From Egerieenecus merdigallinarum (GTDB taxonomy: Bacteria > Bacillota > Clostridia > Christensenellales > Aristaeellaceae): DNA of 64,000 nucleotides. This document shows positions 34,027 to 41,911 of this stretch, piece by piece (position 1 is the stretch's first letter; every line of letters begins with the position of its first letter). The stretch spans positions 13,276-77,275 of the forward strand of contig DVHS01000054.1 in assembly GCA_018711985.1 (NCBI GenBank). The letters run 5' to 3'. The position numbers and the translations under genes are program-made. Below the pieces are notes generated by a model, which saw nothing but the letters and a program-made list of their open reading frames with translations, was not told where the DNA came from and did not search any database.

Positions 34027-34710
34027 TTACCGCGTGCCCAACAGGATGCGCTGGGCCTCCTCCAGGGAGTGCACCGTCCAGGTGGGCAGGGGCGAGGACT
34101 GGCCCGCCGGGGCCAGCCAGATGCTGTCAATGCCCGCGGCCCGGGCGCATCCCACGTCCGAGGAGAGGCTGTCTCCCATGAGCGCCGCCTCACGGGGGTC
34201 CGTGCAGCCCAGGGCCTCCAGGGACAGGAAAGCCAGGCGCGGGTCGGGCTTGGCCACCCCCGCCTCCTCGGAGATGATCACCGCGGAGAGCATGGGGGTC
34301 AGGGGACTGGTAGCCAGGCGGCTGCGCTGAATGCGGCTCAGTCCGTTGGTAATCAGCGCCACGGGCATGGCGGCGCTCACCTGGCGGAGGAATTCCTCCG
34401 CGCCGGGCAGCAGAAAGTTGTAGTTGCCCAGGGCCGTGGCAAAGTCCTCGCCCAGCTCAGTCGCGCGGCTTTCATCCTTGCCCAGGGCGGCCAGCAGCTG
34501 CCGGAAGCGCTCCACCTTCAGCTTTGCCTGGGTGGTCTCCCCGCGCTCCAGGGCCTTCCACAGGGCCTGATTGATGGCGTGGTACTGGCTGAGAATATCT
34601 TCGCTGTCCGGGATGCCGTGGCGGCGCAGGGTATCCCCCAGGGCATGCTGCTCCGCCAGGTGAAAATCCATCAGCGTGTCGTCATTGTCAATCAATAGAT
34701 AGCGGTACAT
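34027..34710 (-). CDS. HAD family hydrolase, YjjG-like nucleotidase
   Basis: The 227-residue protein has HAD motif I as LIDNDDTLMDF (Asp8 and the second Asp two residues on), a helical cap, motif II LITNGL near 120-125, and motif III/IV KPDPRLAF then MGDSLSSDVGCARAAG. The TNGL and DNDDTLMDF phrasing fits the YjjG/YfnB subfamily that dephosphorylates non-canonical pyrimidine nucleotides. Broad-range phosphatase activity is equally possible. It lies 70 bases after the aconitase gene on the same strand. Confidence 0.85.
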   Translation of the reverse strand: MYRYLLIDNDDTLMDFHLAEQHALGDTLRRHGIPDSEDILSQYHAINQALWKALERGETTQAKLKVERFRQLLAALGKDESRATELGEDFATALGNYNFLLPGAEEFLRQVSAAMPVALITNGLSRIQRSRLATSPLTPMLSAVIISEEAGVAKPDPRLAFLSLEALGCTDPREAALMGDSLSSDVGCARAAGIDSIWLAPAGQSSPLPTWTVHSLEEAQRILLGTR

Positions 34711-34742
34711 GGATAGCTTCTCCTATCTCCGACCCGGAAAAT

Positions 34743-34768
34743 GCCCGTCCGCAAAGGAGCGGGCGGGC
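34743..34768 (-). terminator. Possible weak terminator after aconitase gene
   Basis: GCCCGCCCGC and GCGGACGGGC pair with one mismatch on the minus strand and are followed by ATTTTCC. Read-through into the HAD gene is possible. Confidence 0.4.
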
Positions 34769-34780
34769 CATATACGGGCG

Positions 34781-36718
34781 TTATTTTTCTTGGGATTCCC
34801 GGGTGTAGTTCAGCAGGCCGCCGGCCAGGATCATCCCCCGCTGGCGCTGGGTCAGGGGCAGGCAAACGGTGTAGTCCCGGCCCTTGGTGGCGTTGTGCAG
34901 GGTCAGCTGTTCCTGCCCCTGGGCAATGGCTTCCCGCACATGGGGCAGGGTCAGCTCATCCATGGGGGAGATGTCGTCGTAATCCCCCTCATTGGCAAAG
35001 GTCAGGGGCAGAATGCCGTTGTTGATGAGGTTGTCCCGGTGAATGCGGGCAAAGGACTTGGCCACCACCGCGCGGATGCCCAGGTACAGGGGTACCAGGG
35101 CGGCGTGCTCCCGGCTGGAGCCCTGGCCATAGTTCTGCCCGGCCACCAGGATGCCACCATGCTCCGCCTTGGCCCGGGCGGGGAAGGCCGGGTCCACGGG
35201 GGTGAGGCAGTAGTCGCTCAGGTAGGGAATATTGCTGCGGTAGGGCAGCAGCTTGGCGTTGGAGGGCATGATGTGGTCGGTGGTGATGTTGTCCTCCATC
35301 TTCAGCAGCACCTTGCCCGAGACGGTGTCCGCCAGGGCCTTGCCCAGGGGGAAGGGGTGGATGTTGGGGCCGCGGACCACTTCCACTTCGTCCTCGTGCC
35401 CTTCTTCCACCGGGGGGATGACCAGGTTATCGTTGACCTCGAAGTGCTCCGGCTGGGGGATCTCCAGGTCCACATCCAGGGTGCGGGGATCGGTGAGCAC
35501 CCCCGTGAGGGCGGAGGCCGCGGCGGTCTCGCAGCTCACCAGGTAAATGCCCGCGGAGGCGGTTCCGCTGCGGGCGTAGAAGTTACGGTTGTTGGTGCGC
35601 AGGGATACCGCGCCCGTGCGGGGGCTTTGGCCCATGCCGATGCACGGCCCGCAGGCGGTTTCCAGGATGCGCGCGCCCGCGGCCATCATGTCCGCCAGGG
35701 CGCCGTTGCGGGCCAGCATGGTCAATACCTGCCTGCTCCCCGGGCCGATGACCAGGGACACATTGGGGTGCACCCGCTTGCCCTTGAGGATGCGCGCCAC
35801 GCGCATCATGTCCTGATAGCTGGAATTGGTGCAGGAGCCGATGAACACCTGATCCACCGCGATGGGCCCCACGGCCTCCACGGCTTCCACATTGTCGGGC
35901 ATATGGGGCTTGGCCACCAGGGGAAGGAGCGTATCCAGGCAGATCTCGACGGTCTCGTCGTAGGCCGCGCCGGGATCGGCGGCCAGGGGCTGCCAATCCG
36001 CCTCCCGATCCTGGGCCTTGAGGAAGGCGCGGGTCACTTCATCGCTGGGGAATACGGAGGTGGTGGCGCCCAATTCCGCGCCCATGTTGGCGATGGTGGC
36101 ACGCTCGGGCACGGTGAGGGTGGCCACGCCGGGGCCGGTGTATTCCATCACCCGGCCCACGCCGCCCTTGACGCTCAGCCGGCGCAGCACCTCCAGGATG
36201 ATGTCCTTGGCGGCCACGCCGTAGGGCAGTTTACCCGTCAGGTGCACGTTGACCACCCGGGGGCAGGTGAGATAATACGCCCCGCCGCCCATGGCCACCG
36301 CCACGTCCAGTCCGCCCGCGCCGATGGCCAGCATGCCGATGCCGCCCCCCGTGGGGGTGTGGCTGTCGCTACCCAGCAGCGTCCAGCCGGGAATGCCGTA
36401 GCGCTCCAGGTGCACCTGGTGGCAGATGCCGTTCCCGGGCTTGGAGCACCAAATGCCGTGCTTGTGGGTCACGGTTTGGATATATTGGTGATCGTCGGCG
36501 TTTTCAAAGCCTGTTTGCAGGGTGTTATGGTCAATATACGCCACGGAGCGCTTGGTGCGCACCCGCTTTACGCCCATGGCTTCGAATTGCAGATAGGCCA
36601 TGGTGCCCGTGGAGTCCTGGGTCAGGGTCTGGTCGATGCGGATGGAGATCTCCTCCCCGGGGATCAGCTGGCCGCTGACCAGGTGGGATGCGAGAATCTT
36701 CTGAGTCAAATTCATCAT
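34781..36718 (-). CDS. Aconitate hydratase (Aquifex-type short aconitase)
   Basis: ATG 36718 is preceded by GGAGG at 7 bases; ATG 36715 is the alternative. The roughly 645-residue protein interconverts citrate and isocitrate. It has the three cluster-ligand cysteines: one in GSCTNSSYQDM (about residue 315) and two in ACGPCIGMG (about 383-386). The swivel domain shows GQNYGQGSSREHAALVP near 560. The size is that of the short aconitase subfamily, distinct from the 850-900-residue AcnA/AcnB, and is also near homoaconitase/LeuC-like enzymes. No other citrate-branch genes adjoin it; the enzyme may supply 2-oxoglutarate for glutamate. Confidence 0.9.
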   Translation of the reverse strand: MMNLTQKILASHLVSGQLIPGEEISIRIDQTLTQDSTGTMAYLQFEAMGVKRVRTKRSVAYIDHNTLQTGFENADDHQYIQTVTHKHGIWCSKPGNGICHQVHLERYGIPGWTLLGSDSHTPTGGGIGMLAIGAGGLDVAVAMGGGAYYLTCPRVVNVHLTGKLPYGVAAKDIILEVLRRLSVKGGVGRVMEYTGPGVATLTVPERATIANMGAELGATTSVFPSDEVTRAFLKAQDREADWQPLAADPGAAYDETVEICLDTLLPLVAKPHMPDNVEAVEAVGPIAVDQVFIGSCTNSSYQDMMRVARILKGKRVHPNVSLVIGPGSRQVLTMLARNGALADMMAAGARILETACGPCIGMGQSPRTGAVSLRTNNRNFYARSGTASAGIYLVSCETAAASALTGVLTDPRTLDVDLEIPQPEHFEVNDNLVIPPVEEGHEDEVEVVRGPNIHPFPLGKALADTVSGKVLLKMEDNITTDHIMPSNAKLLPYRSNIPYLSDYCLTPVDPAFPARAKAEHGGILVAGQNYGQGSSREHAALVPLYLGIRAVVAKSFARIHRDNLINNGILPLTFANEGDYDDISPMDELTLPHVREAIAQGQEQLTLHNATKGRDYTVCLPLTQRQRGMILAGGLLNYTRESQEK

Positions 36719-36785
36719 GCAGGTTGCCTCCGACGTATTTTGCCCTTCGCCATTGAAAGGCACATGGATTGTATACAGCAGCTTC

Positions 36786-36814
36786 ATGGTAGCAGTCCGC
36801 CGCGTCCGTGTCAA
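36786..36814 (-). promoter_or_regulatory. Promoter of aconitase gene
   Basis: Minus-strand TTGACA (36814-36809) and TACCAT (36791-36786) are spaced by 17 bp. An in-frame ATG at 36814 falls in this promoter, supporting the later start at 36718. Confidence 0.65.
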
Positions 36815-36948
36815 GGTCAGGACAGCGAAAGAACAACCGGTGGAGGGGCTCTTGGCTGCCTCCTGCGAAACAAAAAACGCAACGAAGGCTCCCTTTCATT
36901 GCCACTCACAAGAAATTTTTTACAGGTTCCCTTCAGCAGCAAAGGGCT

Positions 36949-37312
36949 CCGAAGGTTTCCAAAGGGCGAGCGGAAAGCCCTTTGGTCGCCTCCGCAGAGG
37001 CGAACTCCCGCGAAACGGAGGAAAGCAAGGAAGCCTCCTTCCCCGCCATCCACAAGAAACCAGTTAACTTGTGGACCCCCATTCGCTTCAAAAGGAGTGC
37101 CCCGAAGGTTTCCAAAGGGCGAGCGGAAAGCCCTTTGGTCGCCTCCGCAGAGGCGAAACCCCGCGAAACAGAGGAAAGCAAGGAAGCGCCCTTCCCCGCC
37201 ATCCACAAGAAACCAGTTAACTTGTGGAACACCCCATTCGCTTCAAAAGGAGTGCCCCGAAGGTTTCCAAAGGGCGAGCGGAAAGCCCTTTGGTCGCCTC
37301 CGCAGAGGCGAA
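36949..37312. repeat. Three-copy tandem array of a 56-bp twin-hairpin element (about 154-bp period)
   Basis: A nearly invariant 56-bp core occurs at 36949-37004, 37102-37157 and 37257-37312. Each core contains two adjacent hairpins: CCAAAGGGC/GCCCTTTGG, then TCGCCTC/GAGGCGA. The spacers are also repeated and contain a third inverted repeat, TCCACAAG/CTTGTGGA. Frames on both strands cross this region, but the repeat structure, lack of ribosome sites and repeated peptide phrases argue against coding. A fourth, inverted relative lies near 63663. This looks like a REP-type or MITE-like extragenic element. The first array copy follows the aconitase promoter by about 135 bases. Confidence 0.85.
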
Positions 37313-37390
37313 ATCCTTTGGGATACGGGGAAAGCAAGAAAGGCTCTTTCCCTTGCCTTCCACAAGGAATGTATTTCTTGTGGGAGGTTT

Positions 37391-37489
37391 CGTCCGCCTG
37401 CGGGCGGACGAGGTACTTTCCCCGCGCGGGAAAGTACCCAAAGGGCGCCGGGGGCGGCCAAAGGGTGCATGCGGCGTGGCCGCCCCCGG
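37391..37489. repeat. Cluster of three further perfect hairpins
   Basis: In order: CGTCCGCC/GGCGGACG (37391-37410), GGTACTTTCCC/GGGAAAGTACC (37412-37438) and CCGGGGGCGGCCA/TGGCCGCCCCCGG (37448-37489). They adjoin the tandem array and may be part of the same element family or a structured RNA. No promoter is visible. Confidence 0.6.
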
Positions 37490-37769
37490 TCCCCCCGTTG
37501 CTAAGCAGCAGTGCACCGCTAGCCTCGCAGGGGCGCGCCCCACTGGTCTTACTGCGTACCTGGGAGGGCCGCTGTCGCCTTCGGCGCAGTCGATCCCTCC
37601 CCCGGTGCGTTGGCGCCGGTTGATCCTTGGAGTGATGGCAAGGGGCCGCTGCCATAGGGGCACTTTGCAGCGGTACCTTGCCGCGGGGTGGGGGCCATGC
37701 AGGTTGCGTGTCCGTTACGGACTTTGCCGGTGGAGCCGCGCTGCAGGAAATTTCCTTATTATAAAGTCA
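37490..37769. other. Intergenic stretch without a recognised feature
   Basis: This GC-rich stretch follows the hairpin cluster and precedes the zinc-binding-protein gene end. Open frames cross it on both strands, but none has a ribosome site or recognisable protein family. I see no tRNA, terminator or promoter that I can defend. Confidence 0.4.
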
Positions 37770-37799
37770 AAGGCCGGGAAGCACATGCCTCTCGGCCTT
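37770..37799 (-). terminator. Possible terminator of zinc-binding-protein gene
   Basis: AAGGCCG and CGGCCTT arms pair on the minus strand, followed by TGACTTT. The T-run is poor. Confidence 0.4.
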
Positions 37800-37849
37800 G
37801 GTGAATGGAGAGATTGGGGACGACCGGGGAGAGGCGGTGGCCTCTCCGC

Positions 37850-38761
37850 TTATTCTCCCAGCGCTTGCTGCAAGGTGCGCATGTTTTCGCGCATCACGTC
37901 CTCGTATCTGGTGAGCGCGGTCTCATCCGTGGGTCCGGTGACCACCGGGTCCAGGGTGTATACCTCCGCGCCTGTTTCCTGGGCCAGGGTGCGGGCGGCC
38001 AGGTCGTCATATTGAGGTTCTACGAACAGCGGCGGCGTGCCCAGCTCCTCCACCACGCCCACCAGCTCCGCCAGCTGCGCGGGGGACAGGGCGTCGCCGG
38101 GCTCCCGGTTCACCACGCCCACCACGTTCAGCCCATACGCCCGGGCAAAGTAGGGAAAGGCTTCGTGAAAGGTGATGATGTCCTTGCGGGACAGGTCCGC
38201 CAGCCCGTCGCGCAGCTCCTGATCCAGCTCCGTCAGGCGCTGGGCGTAGGCGGCACGGTTGGCCTCAATGGCCGCGGCGTAGTCCGGGAAGGCTTCGCAC
38301 AGTCCGGCGCTGAGGTTGTCCACCATGGCGGCCGCGTTGGCGGCGTCCAGCCACAGATGGGCGTTGACTTCATGGTCGTGGGCTTCGGCCTCTGCCTGGT
38401 CATGGTCGTGGAGCTGGCCGTCCTCCTCCAGCAGGGGAATGCCCGCGGAGGCGTCCACCACCGGCAGCTCCGGGAAAGCGTCCATCACGTTTTGCAGGTA
38501 GCTTTCCATGCCCGCCCCGTTGATGAGGAATACATCCGCCTCCGCCAGGGCTTTCATGTCGCCGGTTTGCAGCTGGTAATCGTGCAGGCATCCCGTTCCC
38601 GGGGCGGCCAGGTTGCGCACCTCCAGGCCGTCGATGCCTTGGGTCAGGTTCAGGGCAAACAGATAAATGGGATAAAAGGAAGTGGCCACTGTTTCGCCCA
38701 GGGCGCACAGGGGCAGGGCGAGCAGGAGCAGGGAAAGCAAAAGAACCAGGGTTTTCTTCAT
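37850..38761 (-). CDS. Zinc-type metal ABC transporter substrate-binding protein (ZnuA/AdcA-like), orphan
   Basis: The 303-residue product has a signal peptide (MKKTLVLLLSLLLLALPLCALG) and the cluster 9 metal-binding fold. It includes TSFYPIYLFALNLTQG, a His near CLHDYQLQ, a His/Asp/Glu-rich loop (about 117-132, HDHDQAEAEAHDHE), HLWLD, FHEAFPYFARAYGL and FVEPQYDD. The His-rich loop points to zinc over manganese. No permease or ATPase genes adjoin it, so partner subunits must lie elsewhere. It follows the unknown gene at 38838 by 76 bases and may share its promoter. Confidence 0.9.
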   Translation of the reverse strand: MKKTLVLLLSLLLLALPLCALGETVATSFYPIYLFALNLTQGIDGLEVRNLAAPGTGCLHDYQLQTGDMKALAEADVFLINGAGMESYLQNVMDAFPELPVVDASAGIPLLEEDGQLHDHDQAEAEAHDHEVNAHLWLDAANAAAMVDNLSAGLCEAFPDYAAAIEANRAAYAQRLTELDQELRDGLADLSRKDIITFHEAFPYFARAYGLNVVGVVNREPGDALSPAQLAELVGVVEELGTPPLFVEPQYDDLAARTLAQETGAEVYTLDPVVTGPTDETALTRYEDVMRENMRTLQQALGE

Positions 38762-38837
38762 GGATACGTTCCTTTCTTGGGTTGGTGTGCCAGGGGCCGC
38801 TTATGTAACGGTCCAGGAGGGGCCATGCATCCCGTAT

Positions 38838-39323
38838 TTATTTTAGCCAGGCGGCATAGCGCTCCGGGGGATAATTATCCCGGATGATGCGGGCAATGAG
38901 CTCCTTTTCCTCGGGGGGCTGGAAGGCGTCGAACTTCTGGTAGAGTACCCGCATGGCGCTCAGGGAACCGGCGCGCAGGGAGTAATCCTTGAGCTTTGTA
39001 TACGTGATGGAATACACCTGCATGCTGTCAAAGAGCACGCCCATGACGTCGTCGGCCAGCTGGGGCAGCTCCCGCATGCGGATGCGCCGCAGCTCCCCAC
39101 TGTCGGTCTTTACCGTCATGTCGTCGCCCAGGTAGCCGTACAGGGTATCAAACAGGTAGCTTTCCACCCGCTGGGCCAGCTCTTCGAGGGTTTCCCGATA
39201 GGGCGCAAAACGCTTCAGCAGCCTGGCCGCGCCCTCGCACAGGCCGGTTTGCTCCAGCACGGCGGAACCCAGGCTGGGGCGCAGCGCTTGCGCCACCTGT
39301 TCCGCAGTGACATAACCGGGCAT
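38838..39323 (-). CDS. Conserved-looking protein of unknown function
   Basis: The 161-residue soluble protein starts at an ATG behind GGGGGAAAGG. It looks mostly helical, with no signal peptide, membrane helix or Cys cluster (one Cys, in the GLCEGAARLL stretch). Noticeable phrases are LFDTLYGYLGDDMTVKTDSGELRRIRMRELPQLADD and a C-terminal RIIRDNYPPERYAAWLK. I do not recognise the family. A promoter-like pair lies upstream, and the zinc-binding protein gene follows on the same strand. Confidence 0.7.
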   Translation of the reverse strand: MPGYVTAEQVAQALRPSLGSAVLEQTGLCEGAARLLKRFAPYRETLEELAQRVESYLFDTLYGYLGDDMTVKTDSGELRRIRMRELPQLADDVMGVLFDSMQVYSITYTKLKDYSLRAGSLSAMRVLYQKFDAFQPPEEKELIARIIRDNYPPERYAAWLK

Positions 39324-39347
39324 GAACCTTTCCCCCTTCGCTTTGGT

Positions 39348-39375
39348 AAAATATGCATTCGACAGCCGGGGACAA
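39348..39375 (-). promoter_or_regulatory. Candidate promoter for unknown gene and zinc-binding-protein gene
   Basis: Minus-strand TTGTCC (39375-39370) and TATTTT (39353-39348) are spaced by 16 bp, 25 bases before the start codon. Confidence 0.45.
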
Positions 39376-39557
39376 AACTCCTTGCGTCCGGGAAGATTCC
39401 CTTCCCGTCCATGGTTGGGCTATTCACGCAGTTTTCACACAAACTCCATGATTTCATCAGGTGGCCTATAAAACCTTTTCAAGCAAAAAGCCTATGCTTA
39501 GAACGGTTTCCTGGTAATGGAAAAAACATGGCGCGCAGGGCGCGAAGGGAGCAGGAC

Positions 39558-40829
39558 ATGGGGCGCGGAAAGAGCCGGGTATGGCAATGGACAAAGCGGG
39601 TGGCGCTGCTGGCGGTGGTTGCGGCGGTGTGCCTGGCGGGATACAGCTATATTTATCCCATGGCGGCAGGAGCGGAGAAAACCGTCTATGCCAGCTATAC
39701 CGCACAGACAGGGGACATTGCAACCACCATGAGCTTCAATGCGCAGATCAGCGCCATACATACCGAAACGCTGCAAAACAGCGGCGAGGCCACCGTGAGC
39801 AACATCTATGTTACCCAGGACCAGGCGGTAAAGGCGGGGGATAAAATCCTGGATCTGTCCAATGGCGAAACCCTCAAGGCGGGCATCGACGGCACCGTGA
39901 ACGAGATCGCCGTGGCCAAGGGCGATTGGCTCCGCCGCAGCCAGGGCCTGGTGCAGATCGTGGACTTTACCCAGCTGCAGGTGGACCTGAGCGTGGATGA
40001 ATACGACGTGCAGAAGGTGTACAAGGGACTCCCCTGCACCGTGACCATCATTTCTCTGGGGCTGGATATCGAAACGGAGATCGACCACATCAACCTGGTC
40101 TCCGGGTCCATGGGCAACGTGGCCAGCTATTCCGCCACCGCCCGGCTGGATGCCCCGGCGAATGTGCTGCCCGGCATGGCCGCCACGGTGACCATTGCCG
40201 ACGAGGAGGCCCTGGGCGTTACCACCCTGGAAATGGCGGCGCTCTCCTTCCACGAGGATGGCACGCCCTATGTGCTCATCCGCCAGGCGGACGACAGCTA
40301 TCAGGAGCGTGAGGTGGAAACCGGGCTAAGCGACGGCATGCGGGTGGAGATCGTCTCCGGGGTGGAACCCGGGGAAACCGTGTGGGCCGTGGCGGGCACG
40401 GAAGCGGCGGAGGAATTCTCCCTGGGCAAGCTGTATGCCTCCCTGGTGGGCCAGACCGTGGTCATCCAGGAGGGCGAGCGCAGCCGGGACACCAACCGGA
40501 GCTTCTACCAGGATTGGACGTTCCCCGAAGGCATGGAAGTTCCGGAAGGCGGTGAGATGCCCGAGGGCATGGAAATCCCCGAAGGCGGCGAGATGCCCGA
40601 GGGTATGGAAGCGCCCGAAGGCAGCCAGACGTCCACGGAAGCCGAAACGTCCCAGCGCACGGATAACCTGCAAAGCACCGAAGAGAACGCCGGCACAGAG
40701 GAATCCACGAATACCGGCCGGCCCGGAGCCGGCCAGCAAGGCGGCCGCCCCACTGGCCAGGATACCCAGGACGCGCAGGCGGACAGTCCCGCGCAGCCCC
40801 AGGAGCAAACAGGAGGAAATGAGTCATGA
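39558..40829 (+). CDS. HlyD/MacA-like adaptor A with Pro-Glu-Gly repeat tail
   Basis: ATG 39558 follows GGGAG at 6 bases; ATG 39528 is in frame but less well placed. The 423-residue protein has a basic N-terminus, one membrane anchor (about 15-33) and an outside adaptor region. That region holds a lipoyl-like hairpin (AVKAGDKILDLSNGETLKAGIDGTVNEIAVAKGDWL), the IVDFTQLQVDLSVDEYDVQKV barrel strand and the LPGMAATVTIADEEA strand. Residues from about 322 are low-complexity, with repeats of PEGGEMPEGMEI and then a Thr/Glu/Gln-rich tail. It is the first gene of a seven-gene unit and resembles adaptor C at 44794. Adaptors connect a MacB-type transporter to its substrate. Confidence 0.85.
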   Translation: MGRGKSRVWQWTKRVALLAVVAAVCLAGYSYIYPMAAGAEKTVYASYTAQTGDIATTMSFNAQISAIHTETLQNSGEATVSNIYVTQDQAVKAGDKILDLSNGETLKAGIDGTVNEIAVAKGDWLRRSQGLVQIVDFTQLQVDLSVDEYDVQKVYKGLPCTVTIISLGLDIETEIDHINLVSGSMGNVASYSATARLDAPANVLPGMAATVTIADEEALGVTTLEMAALSFHEDGTPYVLIRQADDSYQEREVETGLSDGMRVEIVSGVEPGETVWAVAGTEAAEEFSLGKLYASLVGQTVVIQEGERSRDTNRSFYQDWTFPEGMEVPEGGEMPEGMEIPEGGEMPEGMEAPEGSQTSTEAETSQRTDNLQSTEENAGTEESTNTGRPGAGQQGGRPTGQDTQDAQADSPAQPQEQTGGNES

Positions 40830-41893
40830 AACGTAAGCTATGGGCCGCGTGGCTACTGACGTCGCTGCTGCTTCCCTGGGGAGCGCTGGCCCAGGAAACC
40901 TTTGACGGTACGGTGGTGGCCGGGGAAGCCGTGGCAATCACCGCGCCTTTTGGGGGCACGGTCACCGCCCTGGACATCCGGGAGGGCCAGCTGCTGGAGG
41001 CCGGGGATGCCGTGGTCACCCTGAGCACCACCAAGGTATGGGCCACCCAGGATGGCACCGTCAACGGCGTCTTTGCCCAGGAGGGCGACAGCGCCGAGGG
41101 CACGGTGCTCTACCTTTCCCCGGTGAGCCGCTATACCATCTCCTGCGCGCTTTCCAAGGCCCATGAGGATGTGGATACCTACTATGTGGAGCTGGGGGAA
41201 AAGGTATATATCCAGTGCGTGAAGGACGGCAGCCACCGGGCGGAGGGCATTGTCACCGGGGTGAGCGGCTCCTCCTATACGGTGACCACCACCGCCGGGG
41301 AAATGTACCTGCAGGAATCCGCCTATATTTACCGCTCCCCGGATTATGACGCGGACAGCTGCCTGGGCACCGGCGTGGTACAGCGGACGGCGGAGGTGGC
41401 CGTCAGCGGCACGGGCAGCATTCTGAAAATGTACGTCTCCGATGGGGATACCGTGGAGCGGGGCCAGTTATTGTTTGAAACCGTCTCCGGCTCCCTGATG
41501 GGCCTGAGCGCCACCGGTAGCCCGGAGGTAACGTCGGACAGCGCCGGCGTGGTCACCCAGGTGCAGTGCAGCCTGGGACAGCAGGTGCAGCAGGGAGCGA
41601 CCCTGGCGGTGCTCGCTCCCCGCAGCGGGTATCAGGTGGCGTTCACCATCCCCGAGGATCTGCTCAGCCAGGTTGCTGTGGGAGACACCGTGGAGATTTA
41701 CTTCAACTGGAATGAGGATAAGTCCCAGCCCGCCACGGGACAGGTGACGGCCATTTCCTATGTCAGCGACGCGCAGACGCAGGGAAGCGTCTCCACCGAA
41801 GCCATGTATACGGCCTATGCCACCTTTACCCCCGGGGACGATGTCCGCCTGGGCATGACGGTAACGGTGGTTCCCCTGAGCGACGAAACGTAA
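40826..41893 (+). CDS. HlyD-like secreted adaptor B (biotinyl-lipoyl type)
   Basis: The 355-residue protein has a signal peptide (MKRKLWAAWLLTSLLLPWGALA) instead of a retained anchor. It has two lipoyl-like hairpins, FDGTVVAGEAVAITAPFGGTVTALDIREGQLLEAGD near 25-60 and VAVSGTGSILKMYVSDGDTVERGQLLFETVSGS near 190-222. A C-terminal barrel ends RLGMTVTVVP. It is a clear paralogue of adaptor D at 47799: same length, same FDGTVVAG opening and same layout. Its ATG overlaps the stop of adaptor A by 4 bp. The paired A/B order suggests they act together. Confidence 0.82.
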   Translation: MKRKLWAAWLLTSLLLPWGALAQETFDGTVVAGEAVAITAPFGGTVTALDIREGQLLEAGDAVVTLSTTKVWATQDGTVNGVFAQEGDSAEGTVLYLSPVSRYTISCALSKAHEDVDTYYVELGEKVYIQCVKDGSHRAEGIVTGVSGSSYTVTTTAGEMYLQESAYIYRSPDYDADSCLGTGVVQRTAEVAVSGTGSILKMYVSDGDTVERGQLLFETVSGSLMGLSATGSPEVTSDSAGVVTQVQCSLGQQVQQGATLAVLAPRSGYQVAFTIPEDLLSQVAVGDTVEIYFNWNEDKSQPATGQVTAISYVSDAQTQGSVSTEAMYTAYATFTPGDDVRLGMTVTVVPLSDET

Positions 41894-41911
41894 ATGGAGG
41901 TGTGCATCCCT

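Noticed and set aside
36949..37312. The 154-bp period array as a CRISPR or phage attachment array
   Set aside because: Spacers are themselves repeated, repeat length and hairpin form do not fit CRISPR, and no cas genes or integrase are present.
34709..37504. A 931-residue plus-strand frame across the aconitase gene
   Set aside because: It is antisense to aconitase and continues into the hairpin array; composition and lack of motifs mark it as a shadow frame.
36808..37655. Frames of 240-270 residues on both strands across the twin-hairpin array
   Set aside because: Peptide repeats here just mirror the DNA repeat; there is no ribosome site, and the DNA shows conserved hairpins, not codon-position conservation.
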